This document shows, piece after piece, positions 33,096 through 42,360 of a DNA stretch of 64,000 bases (its first letter is position 1; each line of letters opens with the position of its first letter). A program made the translations under genes and the position numbers. Source of the stretch: Hyphomicrobiales bacterium (GTDB lineage Bacteria; Pseudomonadota; Alphaproteobacteria; Rhizobiales; Aestuariivirgaceae); NCBI GenBank assembly GCA_016710435.1, contig JADJVV010000001.1, forward strand, positions 2,626,501-2,690,500, read 5' to 3'. The notes under the pieces were generated by a model, which did no database searches, had not been told where the DNA came from, and was given only the letters and a program-made list of their open reading frames with translations.

Positions 33096-34238
33096 ATGAT
33101 CCGCCGTATCATCTATTTGCTTTTGGCAACGATTGTCTTTGGCGGCCTTGCCGGCCTCATTGCCTTCTACGCCTTTGACTTCAAACCCAAGATGATCGCC
33201 CAGATCATCACCAGCGCGCCACGGCCACCCGTGACCATCGCCGCCGAGGATGCCAAGACGGAAACGTGGCAGCCTCTTATCGCCGGCATCGGCACCTTGC
33301 AGGCAACCGAGGGCATCGACATCACCCCGCAGGTGAGCGGCACGGTGCAGAAGATCAATTTCGATTCTGGCGTGCTGGTGAAGAAGGGTGACATCCTCGT
33401 GCAGCTCGATACGGCGACCGACGAAGCCGATCTGCGCAGCCTGGAAGCCCAGCTTGTCAACGCCGAGGCGGACCTCGCCCGCAAGAGCAAGGTGTTCGAA
33501 AAGGGCTACGCCGCCCGCGCCTCGCTTGATGCGGCCCAGGCCCTCCGCGACCAGCTTGCCGCCAACAAGGAACGCGTGGAAGCGCAGATGAAGTTGAAGA
33601 CGGTCGTGGCACCGTGGGACGGCCGCGTCGGCCTCCGTTCGATTTCGGTCGGCAGCTTCGTGGCACCGGGGCAGAAGATCACCTGGCTGCAGAAGACCGA
33701 CGATATCTTCGCTGACTTCGCGGTGACGGAAACCGATTTTGGCAGGATCAAGGTGGGACAGAAGGTCCACGCCCGTTTCGCCAGCTGGCCTGACCAGGTT
33801 TATGACGGCGAAGTGGTGACGGCAGACGCCCGCGTGTCCGACGAAAGCCGCACCATCACGGTGCGCGCCAAGATCGCCAACGCGGATGGCAAGTTGCTGC
33901 CCGGCATGTACGCCAATGTGGAAGTGGAAGCAGGCGAACCGATGGAGGTCGTGACCATTCCGCAGACGGCCGTGACGTTCTCGCTCTACGGTGACACGGT
34001 GTACGCCGTTGTGCCCGCCAAGCAGCTCGACCCCAAGGCCAAGGATGGCGAACTCGCCGCCGAACGCCGCTTCGTGAAGACGGAAGGTGTCCGCAACGGA
34101 CGCATCGCCATCATCAAGGGCGTGACTGTCGGCGACAAGGTTGTGACAGCTGGGCAGAACAAGGTGGAGCAGGGCGCGAAGGTGGTCGTGAACAACGACA
34201 TCGCGCTCAAGGAATTTGACCCGACGACGGTGCAATAA
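33096..34238 (+). CDS. RND efflux periplasmic adaptor (membrane fusion protein)
   Basis: A 380-residue adaptor of the AcrA/MexA type that links an inner-membrane RND pump to an outer-membrane channel. An N-terminal membrane segment (IIYLLLATIVFGGLAGLIAFYAF) is followed by the barrel-sandwich and lipoyl parts (ITPQVSGTVQKINFDSGVLVKKGD), an alpha-helical hairpin and a beta-barrel domain (VAPWDGRVGLRSISVGSFVAPGQ). No lipobox is seen; it is anchored by the hydrophobic helix. The ATG at 33096 has a GGAG ribosome-binding site and follows padR closely. The pump gene begins 14 bases after its stop. No outer-membrane channel gene lies nearby. Confidence 0.93.
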   Translation: MIRRIIYLLLATIVFGGLAGLIAFYAFDFKPKMIAQIITSAPRPPVTIAAEDAKTETWQPLIAGIGTLQATEGIDITPQVSGTVQKINFDSGVLVKKGDILVQLDTATDEADLRSLEAQLVNAEADLARKSKVFEKGYAARASLDAAQALRDQLAANKERVEAQMKLKTVVAPWDGRVGLRSISVGSFVAPGQKITWLQKTDDIFADFAVTETDFGRIKVGQKVHARFASWPDQVYDGEVVTADARVSDESRTITVRAKIANADGKLLPGMYANVEVEAGEPMEVVTIPQTAVTFSLYGDTVYAVVPAKQLDPKAKDGELAAERRFVKTEGVRNGRIAIIKGVTVGDKVVTAGQNKVEQGAKVVVNNDIALKEFDPTTVQ

Positions 34239-34252
34239 AGGACATCAACCCC

Positions 34253-37200
34253 ATGCATTTCACCGACATCTTCGTCAAGCGCCCCGTCCTTGCCACGGTG
34301 GTGAGCCTGCTTATCCTGCTCGCTGGCGCGCAGGCCGTGCTCAAGCTGCCTATCCGGCAGTTCCCCGAAGTTTCCGATACCAAGATCGAAATCACGACGG
34401 CCTATCCCGGTGCCAACGCCGACCAGATCAAGGGCTTCATCACCACGCCCTTGCAGCAGGCCGTGGCCTCCACGGAAGGCGTGGAAACCTTGACCTCGCG
34501 TTCGGCCCAGAATGTCTCCACCATCACGCTGAAGCTGCGCCTTGATGCCGACGCTGACCGCGCGCTGGCCGACGTGCTGTCCAAGGTGAACGAAGTGAAG
34601 GGCGTTCTGCCGGAGCAAGCCAACGATCCGGTGGTGAAGCGCACCACGGGTGCTGGCTTCGCGCTCATGTATATCAGCTTCAAGAGCACCGAGATGACGC
34701 CGCCGCAGGTGAGCGACTACCTCGACCGCGTTGTGAAGCCGAAACTGCAGGCGATCAACGGCGTTGCCGCGGCTGAAATTCTCGGCGGCTCGACCTTCGC
34801 CATGCGCGTCTGGCTCGACCCGGACAAGATGGCCTCCTTCGGCATTACACCGCTTGATGTGTCGCAAGCCCTGCAGTCCAACAACTTCACCACCGCCGCC
34901 GGCGAAGTGAAGGGCCTGTTCACGCAACAGAACATCAACGCCCAAACCTCGCTGGAGACGCCGGAGCAGTTCGGCCAACTCGTCGTGGCCAACCGTGGCG
35001 GCACCATCATCCGCCTCGGCCAGATCGCCCAGGTCAACCTCGGTCCCCAGAGCTTCGGCAGCGCCTCGACCTTCGATGGCGTGAAGGCCGTGTTCATGGG
35101 CATCGAAACCACGCCGGATTCGAACCCGCTCACCGTCATTGCAAATGTGCGCGATGCCATTCCGGAAATCGCCAAGCAGTTGCCAACCGGCCTTGAGGTG
35201 AAGATCGCCTACGACGCGACCGAGTTCATCAACGAGTCCATCTGGGAAGTGGGCAAGACGCTCGCCGAAGCCTCGATCATCGTGATCCTCGTGATCTTCC
35301 TCTTCCTCGGCAACCTGCGCTCGACGCTCATTCCTGTCGTTACCATTCCGCTGTCGCTGATTGGTGTTGCGGTCGTGCTCATTGCGCTCGGCTACTCCAT
35401 CAACCTGCTGACCTTGCTGGCGCTCGTGCTCGCCATCGGCCTTGTGGTGGACGACGCCATCGTCGTCGTTGAAAATATCCATCGCCACATCGAGGAGGGG
35501 ATGACGCCCTTCGTCGCCGCCCTCAAGGGTGCGCGCGAAATCACCGGGCCCGTCATCGCCATGACCATCACGCTCGCCGCTGTTTATGCGCCGATCGGGT
35601 TCACCTCCGGGCTGACTGGTGCCTTGTTCCGCGAATTTGCCTTCACGCTGGCGGGCGCCGTGATCGTGTCCGGAGTCATCGCCTTGACGCTGTCACCCAT
35701 GATGACGTCGAAACTCCTGAAGTCGCATGCCCACCAGAGCTGGTTCAGCCGTCTGGTGGAGCGCGTCTTCGGTGCCTTGCAGCGCTTCTACCGCCGCCGC
35801 CTCGACGGCACCATCCGGCAGCGCGCGGTCTTCGCCTGGATTGCCGTGTTGACGATTGTCCTGTCCGGCGTTCTCTATAACGCCATCAACCGCCAGCTTG
35901 CGCCGGCGGAAGACCAGGGCGTGCTCTTCGCCTTCGTCAACGCGCCGGACCACACCAACCTCGACTATCTCACCAGCTACACCGACCCTCTGTCGGAAGA
36001 GCTGCTCAAGTTGCCGGAACGGCAGAACCTGTTCTCCATCACCGGCTTCCCCAGCGCCCAGTCCGCCTTCCTCGGCCTCATCCTGAAGCCGTGGGGTGAG
36101 CGTGAGCGGTCCGACCTTTCGGTCATGGGAGAATTGCAGCCCAAGTTCGGCAACGTGGCGGGCGTGCAGATTTTCGCCACCGCGCCATCGGCCATTCCCG
36201 TGGGCGCCGGTGAATTGCCCATCGAGTTCGTGATCACCTATCCAGGCGAATACACCGAGCTTGCCGACGTGCTGGAGAAGCTGAACGCGGAAGCCATGAA
36301 AAGCGGCCTCTTCATCTTCACCAACGCCGACCTCCGCTTCTCAACCCCGCAGTTGGAACTGGTCGTCGACAAGGACCGTGCCAACAAGCTTGGCGTGACC
36401 ATGCGCGACGTCGGTGCCACCCTGGCCACACTGCTGGGCGGCAACAACGTCAACCGCTTCACAGTGCAGGGCCGTTCCTACCAGGTGATCCCGCAGGTGC
36501 CCCGCGCCGAGCGTGAGACGGCTGAGAACATCCTGAAGTACCGCGTGCGCGCCACGGACGGCAGCATGGTGCCGCTTTCCTCCTTTGTGACGCTGAGCAA
36601 GTCGGTGCAACCCAACGGACTGCAGACGTTCCAGCAGTTGAACTCGGCCACGCTCTCCGGCGTGCCCTTCCCGGGCCGTACAATTGGTGAAGGCATTGCC
36701 TTCCTCAAGAGCAAAGCGGACGAGCTGTTCCCGCGCGGCATGGCCTACGACTTCAAGGGTGAAAGCCGCCAGTTCGTGAACGAAGGAAACACGCTGGCGA
36801 TCACCTTCGCGGTCGCCTTGCTGCTCATCTACCTTGTGCTTGCCGCACAGTTCGAAAGCTTCCGCGATCCCTTCGTCATCCTCATCGGCCTGCCGGCCAC
36901 GGTGTTCGGCGCACTCTTCGTGCTGTTCATCCTGGGCGAGGTCAATGGCATGATGCAGAACAACCCGCCCATCAACCTGGGTTCAGGCACGATCAACATC
37001 TACACCCAGATCGGTCTGGTGACGCTGATCGGCCTCATTGCCAAGCACGGCATCCTGATGGTGGAGTTTGCCAACAAGCTCCAGGAAACAGAAGGATTGG
37101 ACAAGCACACCGCCATCAAGGAAGCCGCGGCCATCCGCCTGCGTCCGATCCTGATGACCACCGCCGCCATGGTGATCGGCGTTGTTCCGCTGCTCATCGC

Positions 37201-37489
37201 CAACGGCGCGGGTGCCAAGAGCCGCTTCGACATCGGCGTGATCATCGCCGCTGGCATGGCAATCGGCACCATGTTCACGCTCTTCATCACGCCTGCCGTG
37301 TACTCCTACGTCGCCCGTGACCGCCGCCGCTTCATCGCGGATGCCCACCAGCACGAGGATGAAATGGCCGCCGACAACGTGATCCATGGCGAGACAGGCC
37401 ACGCCCCGAAGGTCGTGTCCGCACCCGCCAATGACCAGGACAAGAAGGGACGGAAGAAGCGTTCCGACCTCGCGGAAGCGGCGGAGTAA
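34253..37489 (+). CDS. RND multidrug efflux permease (HAE1 family)
   Basis: A 1078-residue proton-driven pump. The start MHFTDIFVKRPVLATVVSLLIL is the first transmembrane helix. Porter-domain segments include SRSAQNVSTITLKL. The helix 4 charged motif appears in LVLAIGLVVDDAIVVVENIHRHIEEG, where the DD pair carries out proton translocation. The second-half helices include GLIAKHGILMVEFANKLQ. It shows the full two-fold repeat of twelve helices and two large periplasmic loops. It forms the padR-adaptor-pump unit. Likely substrates are hydrophobic or phenolic compounds, judged from PadR control; this is inference. A Lys-rich soluble tail of about 50 residues follows the last helix. Confidence 0.95.
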   Translation: MHFTDIFVKRPVLATVVSLLILLAGAQAVLKLPIRQFPEVSDTKIEITTAYPGANADQIKGFITTPLQQAVASTEGVETLTSRSAQNVSTITLKLRLDADADRALADVLSKVNEVKGVLPEQANDPVVKRTTGAGFALMYISFKSTEMTPPQVSDYLDRVVKPKLQAINGVAAAEILGGSTFAMRVWLDPDKMASFGITPLDVSQALQSNNFTTAAGEVKGLFTQQNINAQTSLETPEQFGQLVVANRGGTIIRLGQIAQVNLGPQSFGSASTFDGVKAVFMGIETTPDSNPLTVIANVRDAIPEIAKQLPTGLEVKIAYDATEFINESIWEVGKTLAEASIIVILVIFLFLGNLRSTLIPVVTIPLSLIGVAVVLIALGYSINLLTLLALVLAIGLVVDDAIVVVENIHRHIEEGMTPFVAALKGAREITGPVIAMTITLAAVYAPIGFTSGLTGALFREFAFTLAGAVIVSGVIALTLSPMMTSKLLKSHAHQSWFSRLVERVFGALQRFYRRRLDGTIRQRAVFAWIAVLTIVLSGVLYNAINRQLAPAEDQGVLFAFVNAPDHTNLDYLTSYTDPLSEELLKLPERQNLFSITGFPSAQSAFLGLILKPWGERERSDLSVMGELQPKFGNVAGVQIFATAPSAIPVGAGELPIEFVITYPGEYTELADVLEKLNAEAMKSGLFIFTNADLRFSTPQLELVVDKDRANKLGVTMRDVGATLATLLGGNNVNRFTVQGRSYQVIPQVPRAERETAENILKYRVRATDGSMVPLSSFVTLSKSVQPNGLQTFQQLNSATLSGVPFPGRTIGEGIAFLKSKADELFPRGMAYDFKGESRQFVNEGNTLAITFAVALLLIYLVLAAQFESFRDPFVILIGLPATVFGALFVLFILGEVNGMMQNNPPINLGSGTINIYTQIGLVTLIGLIAKHGILMVEFANKLQETEGLDKHTAIKEAAAIRLRPILMTTAAMVIGVVPLLIANGAGAKSRFDIGVIIAAGMAIGTMFTLFITPAVYSYVARDRRRFIADAHQHEDEMAADNVIHGETGHAPKVVSAPANDQDKKGRKKRSDLAEAAE

Positions 37490-37512
37490 ATCCGCCGCCT
37501 TCAAAACATCAC

Positions 37513-38736
37513 TCAGCTGAGTTGAGAGAGCCCTGATGCAATGCGCGTCAGGGCTTTTTTGATGTCGTCTTCGCTGGCGGCAAAGGACAGCCGAATGGAC
37601 GTGGGCGCACCGAAGGCCGTGCCGGGCACCGTGGCAACGCCATGCTCTTCCAGCAGCCAGTCGCACAACTCGTCCGGCGTGGTGATGCGTGTATTGCCCG
37701 CGGCCTTTCCCAAAACCGCAGACACATCCGGGAAGGCATAGAAGGTGCCGGGAATATCACCGATGCGCAGGCCCGGAATGGCGCGCAGCCCCGCGATCAC
37801 AAGGTCGCGGCGCTGGCGGTACGCCTCGCGCATGGCAGCGACTTCGTCGCGGGGGCCTGTCAACGCCGCGATGGCGGCGCGCTGTACGAATGAGTTGGCA
37901 CCGGCCGAGACGATGCTCTGCATGCGGCCCATGGCCTTGGCGATTGGCTCGGCCGCCGCCGCATAGCCAAGCCGCCAGCCGGTCATGGCAAAGCCCTTGG
38001 CGAAGCCGTTGAGCGTGATCGTGCGCGCCAGCATGCCCGGCAGGGAGCCGAACGACACCATCTCGCCGTCGAACATGATGTATTCGTAGATCTCGTCGGA
38101 CAGCACCATCAGGTTGGGGTGCGCGTCGACAATCGCCGCAATCGCTTCAAGCTCGGCCCGGGTCCACACCGCGCCGGTGGGGTTGCAAGGCGAGTTGAGA
38201 ATGATGAGCTTCGTCTTCGCCGTCACCGCCGCGGCGATGCGCTGGGCCGGCACCTTGTAATTCTCGTCCACGCTGGAAGAGAGCACCACGGGCGTTCCAC
38301 CCGCGAGACGCACCGTGGCCTCATAGGACACCCAATAGGGCGCAAGGATGATTACCTCGTCGCCGGGACCGATCACCGAAAGCACGGCATTGGCAATGGC
38401 CTGCTTCGTGCCGTTGGCAAGAACGATTCCCGACGCGGGGTAGGGCAGGTTGTTTTCCGTCTTCAATTTAGTGGCGATGGCTTCCCGCAGTTCGGGAATG
38501 CCCGCCACCGGCGCATAATGGGTGAAACCCTGGTCCAGCGCCGCCTTGGCCGCATCACGGATGTTGAGCGGCGTGTCGAAGTCGGGTTCCCCCACCGTCA
38601 ATGCCACCACGTCGCGGCCCTTGGCGCGCAGTTCCCGCGATTTCTGCGCCATTCGGATGATGGCACCTTCATCGGCGGCATTGGCGCGGGAGGAAAGTTG
38701 CAGGGCGGGGTCGAAGGCCGGGTTTGCGCTGGTCAT
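37513..38736 (-). CDS. Class I/II pyridoxal phosphate aminotransferase (aspartate/aromatic type)
   Basis: A 407-residue PLP enzyme of the AspAT Ib subgroup. It has VVALTVGEPDFDTPLNIRDAA, the coenzyme segment NSPCNPTGAVWT and the PLP-lysine motif GFAKGFAMTGWRLGYAAAAEP (TLNGFAKGFAMTGWR). It differs throughout from the aatA product at 21900-23102, so it may prefer aromatic or other amino acids. The 3' coding end contains the intrinsic terminator of the convergent RND operon. It is divergent from a small lipoprotein gene across 63 bases. I considered serine palmitoyltransferase (an alpha-oxoamine synthase) and rejected it: the motifs are those of AspAT. Confidence 0.9.
   Translation of the reverse strand: MTSANPAFDPALQLSSRANAADEGAIIRMAQKSRELRAKGRDVVALTVGEPDFDTPLNIRDAAKAALDQGFTHYAPVAGIPELREAIATKLKTENNLPYPASGIVLANGTKQAIANAVLSVIGPGDEVIILAPYWVSYEATVRLAGGTPVVLSSSVDENYKVPAQRIAAAVTAKTKLIILNSPCNPTGAVWTRAELEAIAAIVDAHPNLMVLSDEIYEYIMFDGEMVSFGSLPGMLARTITLNGFAKGFAMTGWRLGYAAAAEPIAKAMGRMQSIVSAGANSFVQRAAIAALTGPRDEVAAMREAYRQRRDLVIAGLRAIPGLRIGDIPGTFYAFPDVSAVLGKAAGNTRITTPDELCDWLLEEHGVATVPGTAFGAPTSIRLSFAASEDDIKKALTRIASGLSQLS
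37529..37560 (+). terminator. Intrinsic terminator of the RND efflux operon
   Basis: Arms AGCCCTGA (37529-37536) and TCAGGGCT (37548-37555) are followed by TTTTT. It ends the plus-strand pump transcript 40 bases past its stop. Unusually, it lies inside the last codons of the convergent aminotransferase gene (stop at 37513), so the hairpin sequence also encodes part of that protein's C-terminus. Confidence 0.85.
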
Positions 38737-38799
38737 GATGGGGGCGTGCTATGCCAGCTTCTCCTTGCTCCGTCGAGGGCGGGCGGCTACATGCGGCCC

Positions 38800-39171
38800 A
38801 TGAAATCAATCCTTGCCTCCCTCGCCATCCTGGCCCTCGCGCTGCCGCTCACCGCCTGCAACAACGAAGCCAATGGCGTGCGCATCAGCACGGAAAAGAA
38901 GAAGGTTGCCCCGGCGGCAGTCGTCCTGAAGCCGCGGTCCGAGCCCATCTTCTACAACGGCAAGACCTATCATCTCGATTTCGCTCCCGGTACAGGTGGT
39001 GCTTTCGACATGGCCGTGGGCGGCATGAATGCCAAGCAGGAGAAGGATGCCGTGGCGGTAGCCACCTCGTCGCTCCGCTACTTCGCCTGTCCCGAAGGCA
39101 AGACGGGCAAGCTCACCAACAAGCCCGCGTATGATGGCGGCGCGTGGAAGTTGCAGGCCCGCTGCGGCTGA
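38800..39171 (+). CDS. Small lipoprotein of unknown function
   Basis: A 123-residue predicted lipoprotein. Signal MKSILASLAILALALPLTAC ends in the lipobox (LPLTAC), followed by a linker rich in Lys and Ala and a small domain with YNGKTYHLDFAPGTGG and CPEGKTGKLTNKPAYDGGAWKLQARC. Two Cys in the mature domain could form a disulfide. I do not recognise a named family. An in-frame ATG at 38791 would add only three residues. It is divergent from the aminotransferase and precedes the Cfa gene by 132 bases, including a hairpin at 39183-39200. Confidence 0.75.
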   Translation: MKSILASLAILALALPLTACNNEANGVRISTEKKKVAPAAVVLKPRSEPIFYNGKTYHLDFAPGTGGAFDMAVGGMNAKQEKDAVAVATSSLRYFACPEGKTGKLTNKPAYDGGAWKLQARCG

Positions 39172-39182
39172 TCGCAACCGGG

Positions 39183-39200
39183 CCTGTCTTGCGAGACAGG
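39183..39200. terminator. Short perfect hairpin between lipoprotein gene and cfa-like gene
   Basis: Arms CCTGTCT (39183-39189) and AGACAGG (39194-39200) with loop TGCG form a perfect 7-bp stem. No T-run follows directly, so termination is uncertain. Confidence 0.35.
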
Positions 39201-39303
39201 AACCAATCTGCTTAGTTTTGCATTGAGTTGAAGGGTCCGCAGCCTGTGGTCCTCTGGCTTCTGGCTGCCGTCCCCTTGCGTGAGCGAGTGGCGGGAGTGT
39301 TCG

Positions 39304-40554
39304 ATGTTGCTGTTGGATACAGTTCTCAAACGGCTGATCCGGAAGGGCGACCTGCGCCTGACCGACTGGACCGGAGCGGAAACGCGCTACGGCGACGAGT
39401 CTCCACCGCATGTCCACGTGAGGATTACCTCCGCCGCAGCAGCGCGCAAGATCGCGCTCGATCCGGATCTCAATCTCGGCGAATCCTACATGAACGGTGG
39501 CCTGACGCTGATCTCGGGCACGATCTATGATTTTCTGGCGCTGTCGATGCGGAATATGGAGCGACAGGGCCGTGCCCACTGGATTCACAATGTGGTGTTG
39601 AAGGGCCGCCTCGCCACGCGCCGCATTGCCCAGCACAATCCCGTCGGCAAGGCGAAGGAGAACGTGGCCCGCCACTATGACCTCTCTGGCGCACTCTACG
39701 ACCTCTTCCTCGATGTCGACCGGCAATATTCCTGCGCCTATTTCGAAAGTTCCAACGCGACTTTGGAGGATGCGCAGCTTGCCAAGAAGCGCCATCTTGC
39801 CGCCAAGCTCAACATCAAGCCTGGCATGAGGGTGCTGGATATCGGTTCCGGATGGGGTGGCCTCGGGCTCTACCTGGCGGAAGTCTGCGGGGCGGAGGTG
39901 ACTGGCGTCACCCTGTCGGAAGAACAGCACAAGCTCTCCTCCGAACGCGCCAGCCAGCGGGGCATTTCGGACCGCGTGCAATTCCTGCTGAAAGACTACC
40001 GCCACCTTGAAGAGAAATATGACCGCATTGTCTCAGTCGGCATGTTCGAGCATGTCGGCATCGGGCACTATCCGGAATTCTTCGCCAAGGCTGCGACGCT
40101 GCTCAAACCCGATGGCGTGGCGGTGCTCCATTCCATCAACCGTTCAGATGGCCCCGGCGTCACCAGCGCCTGGATCAACCGCTACATCTTTCCCGGCGGG
40201 TATATTCCGGCTCTTTCGGAAGTGATTCCTCATCTGGAACAGCAGGGGCTCTACGTCACCGACATCGAAATCCTGCGCCTGCACTATGCGGAAACACTAC
40301 GCCACTGGGCCCGCCGCTTTGCCGGCAACCGCGAGCGCGCCAAGGCTCTGTACGATGAACGCTTCTGCCGTATGTGGGAGTTCTATCTCGCCGGTTCCGA
40401 ATGCGCCTTCCGCTTCGGCGGCATGAACAACTTCCAGATCCAGTTCGGTTTGAACCAGCACATCCTTCCCATGACGCGGGATTACATCCAGGGCGAGGAA
40501 GACCGCCTGCGCAAGATCGAGCGCAAGACGCCGCGCCTGCGCAAGGTGGGTTGA
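39304..40554 (+). CDS. Cyclopropane-fatty-acyl-phospholipid synthase (Cfa family SAM methyltransferase)
   Basis: A 416-residue enzyme that adds a methylene from SAM across double bonds of membrane phospholipid acyl chains (or methylates a related lipid). The N-terminal lipid-binding domain is present (SLNLGESYMNGGL-like segment NLGESYMNGGLTL). The linker with HYDLSGALYDLFLDVDRQYSCAYF and the SAM-binding motif VLDIGSGWGGLGLYLAEVCG near residues 177-195 are clear. The MFEHVG motif and the C-terminal RMWEFYLAGSECAFR complete the family pattern. The ATG at 39304 is chosen because family alignment begins there; 39280 is an alternative. It converges with the lipid locus gene at 40556. Confidence 0.92.
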   Translation: MLLLDTVLKRLIRKGDLRLTDWTGAETRYGDESPPHVHVRITSAAAARKIALDPDLNLGESYMNGGLTLISGTIYDFLALSMRNMERQGRAHWIHNVVLKGRLATRRIAQHNPVGKAKENVARHYDLSGALYDLFLDVDRQYSCAYFESSNATLEDAQLAKKRHLAAKLNIKPGMRVLDIGSGWGGLGLYLAEVCGAEVTGVTLSEEQHKLSSERASQRGISDRVQFLLKDYRHLEEKYDRIVSVGMFEHVGIGHYPEFFAKAATLLKPDGVAVLHSINRSDGPGVTSAWINRYIFPGGYIPALSEVIPHLEQQGLYVTDIEILRLHYAETLRHWARRFAGNRERAKALYDERFCRMWEFYLAGSECAFRFGGMNNFQIQFGLNQHILPMTRDYIQGEEDRLRKIERKTPRLRKVG

Positions 40555-40555
40555 G

Positions 40556-41407
40556 TTACTTCAGCCCCTTGCGGCTGAGCAATTTCGGCAGCAGCAGCAC
40601 CCCGGCCAGGAAGGGATGGCGGCGTTGCCATGGCGTGACAGTGATCTTCACGCCCGCGTGGCGCTCGATTTTCCAGGCTGCATAATCAGCGCCGCCCTGA
40701 AACGTGAACGCCGCTTTTGCAAGCCGTGCCAACGACCACAGCTTGCCGAGGACCCGCTTGGCGCGCCACGACGAGACCAGCGGCGCGCTGGCCGCAAGCA
40801 GGCGGCCGAGGTCGGCATAGTAGTCCGCATCGGCGGCCACGATCAGCGCCGCCCGTGATCGGCCTTCGGGGCGCAACTCTGTGCGGTAGGTATTTTCAAA
40901 CAATCCTTGCCAGGGCTGCTGCGGCGACAGATAGAGGCCGTGCCGGTAAGCGGTACGCACCGCTGTTGCGAGTGACTCCAACACATCGCCCCGCGCCAAC
41001 TCGGATGTCGTCCAGACGATGCGGCTCGGTTGCGCAAAGCGCGCCCAGATGTAAGGATTTCGCGTGTCCGCCGACGCGAGCCTCGCAAAGCGTGCTGCCG
41101 TGATGACGGCATATTTGCTGCGCAACGTGACACCGTCAAAATCGCGCTCGGCGTAATGGACATTGGGAGGAATGCGATCACCCAGAAAACGGATCAGCGC
41201 GTTGCCCGAGAGATGCGCAGGCTCATCCACCAGAACATAGAAATCAATCAGCGTTTCGGCAGGCGAGGAATCCCGAAGTGCCGATCCATAGGCCAGCACC
41301 GCCACCGTACCCGGATGGGATTGCGCAAGTGCGGTCGCAAATGCCGTGATCTGCCCGTGAACCGGGCGCTGCGTGATCGTGCCAAGATAGTCCGAGAGGT
41401 CGTCCAT
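40556..41407 (-). CDS. Nucleotidyltransferase-like protein of the lipid locus
   Basis: A 283-residue protein. The N-terminal part (residues 30-60) contains AVLAYGSALRDSSPAETLIDFYVLVDE, given here in pieces: AYGSALRD and DFYVLVDE. This is the GS-x(n)-D-x-[DV] arrangement of the nucleotidyltransferase superfamily, although the metal-binding acidic pattern is not canonical. The C-terminal half is helical and basic, with an ending like a membrane-surface anchor (HPFLAGVLLLPKLLSRKG). Its start overlaps the stop of the lipid kinase gene by one base (TGATG), so they are co-translated. In the lipid-locus model it may transfer or attach a nucleotide-activated headgroup. Function not established. Confidence 0.72.
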   Translation of the reverse strand: MDDLSDYLGTITQRPVHGQITAFATALAQSHPGTVAVLAYGSALRDSSPAETLIDFYVLVDEPAHLSGNALIRFLGDRIPPNVHYAERDFDGVTLRSKYAVITAARFARLASADTRNPYIWARFAQPSRIVWTTSELARGDVLESLATAVRTAYRHGLYLSPQQPWQGLFENTYRTELRPEGRSRAALIVAADADYYADLGRLLAASAPLVSSWRAKRVLGKLWSLARLAKAAFTFQGGADYAAWKIERHAGVKITVTPWQRRHPFLAGVLLLPKLLSRKGLK

Positions 41408-42360
41408 CAGCGGATGATGTAGGTGAATTCAGGACCGCTCTCAATGCGCAACGGCTCATGCGATGGTCCGAAGAAAAACTCCCCATCGATCACATACTCC
41501 GCCGGCGTGTCGATGCTGCAGGCGTGAACAGCGCGGCTCACGGCGCCTGGCAGCGGCCGGCGGTTCTCGCCCCCCATGATGGCTGAGAGAAACCAGCGGG
41601 GAATGCTTGGCACCGGATAGGGGAACACCGTCAGGCGGATCGGTCCTGTCTTGCCACCCCAGAACGGCCGCGTGCCAAGGATGAGTTTGTCGAGCGTCGT
41701 CGCCAGAACCAGCAGATGCGTGCCGGTTGCAAGCGTCACGTCGCCAGCCTTCACCGTCAGCGGGAAGGGACGGTCGAACCGGCTTTCATCATGCGGGTTG
41801 GGAGCGCTGAACACGCTCTTGCCCACAGCTCCAGCCAGCGCCGTAAAGGTGGCGAGATTGCCTTTGACGCCCTTGTCGTTCAGCGAGACCTGCGTGTAGC
41901 GCGTCGCCGCACTTACCGCACCCGTGCCGAGGAACATGCCGTGCCGCGGCACGCCATCGCGCGGATTGACGGCGCGGAGCGTCGGGCGTCCGCGCGTTTC
42001 CTGCGGTTTGGGCGCCGCAATGAAGGCCGCCTGCGCCGCGATACTTTTCGTGCGATAACCGATGTCGGCCGCCGTCATGTTTGTTGTGCCGTGCGGCAGC
42101 AGGCAGAGGCGGGGCAGGGCGGGAAAGATGTTCTTCTCCACCAGCAGAGTCTGGATCGCCTGCACCGTGCCATCGCCCGACGAGATGAACAGGTCCGTTA
42201 CGCCGGCCTTGGCGAAATCCCGGAGCGCCTGTTCCAGCGCGCCGAATTGCGTCAGCAGATGAACCTGCACATGCGGTGTCTTCTCCAGCGCGGTGGCGAG
42301 TGCGGTGCCCCGGCCATTGCCGCGCCCCGCCTTGGGATTGATCAGGACGCCGGCCGTCAT
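41407..42360 (-). CDS. Lipid kinase of the DAGK/LCB5 family
   Basis: A 317-residue kinase. The nucleotide-binding hallmarks are GVLINPKAGRGNGR at residues 4-17 and SSGDGTVQAIQ at 60-70 (the GGDGT motif with Ser for the first Gly). LLPHGTTNMTAADIG follows near 88-101. The family phosphorylates diacylglycerol, sphingoid bases or ceramide. In Caulobacter a member of this family is the ceramide kinase CpgB of the ceramide phosphoglycerate pathway, as I recall; the neighbourhood here makes that a good hypothesis. Its ATG overlaps the stop of the CDP-alcohol phosphatidyltransferase (ATGA), and its own stop overlaps the next gene (TGATG). Confidence 0.87.
   Translation of the reverse strand: MTAGVLINPKAGRGNGRGTALATALEKTPHVQVHLLTQFGALEQALRDFAKAGVTDLFISSGDGTVQAIQTLLVEKNIFPALPRLCLLPHGTTNMTAADIGYRTKSIAAQAAFIAAPKPQETRGRPTLRAVNPRDGVPRHGMFLGTGAVSAATRYTQVSLNDKGVKGNLATFTALAGAVGKSVFSAPNPHDESRFDRPFPLTVKAGDVTLATGTHLLVLATTLDKLILGTRPFWGGKTGPIRLTVFPYPVPSIPRWFLSAIMGGENRRPLPGAVSRAVHACSIDTPAEYVIDGEFFFGPSHEPLRIESGPEFTYIIR

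Noticed and set aside
37513..38736. Serine palmitoyltransferase as the product of the aminotransferase gene near the lipid locus
   Set aside because: The PLP motif (GFAKGFAMTGWR) and NSPCNPTG are those of aspartate-type aminotransferases; alpha-oxoamine synthases have a different lysine motif and lack NPTG.
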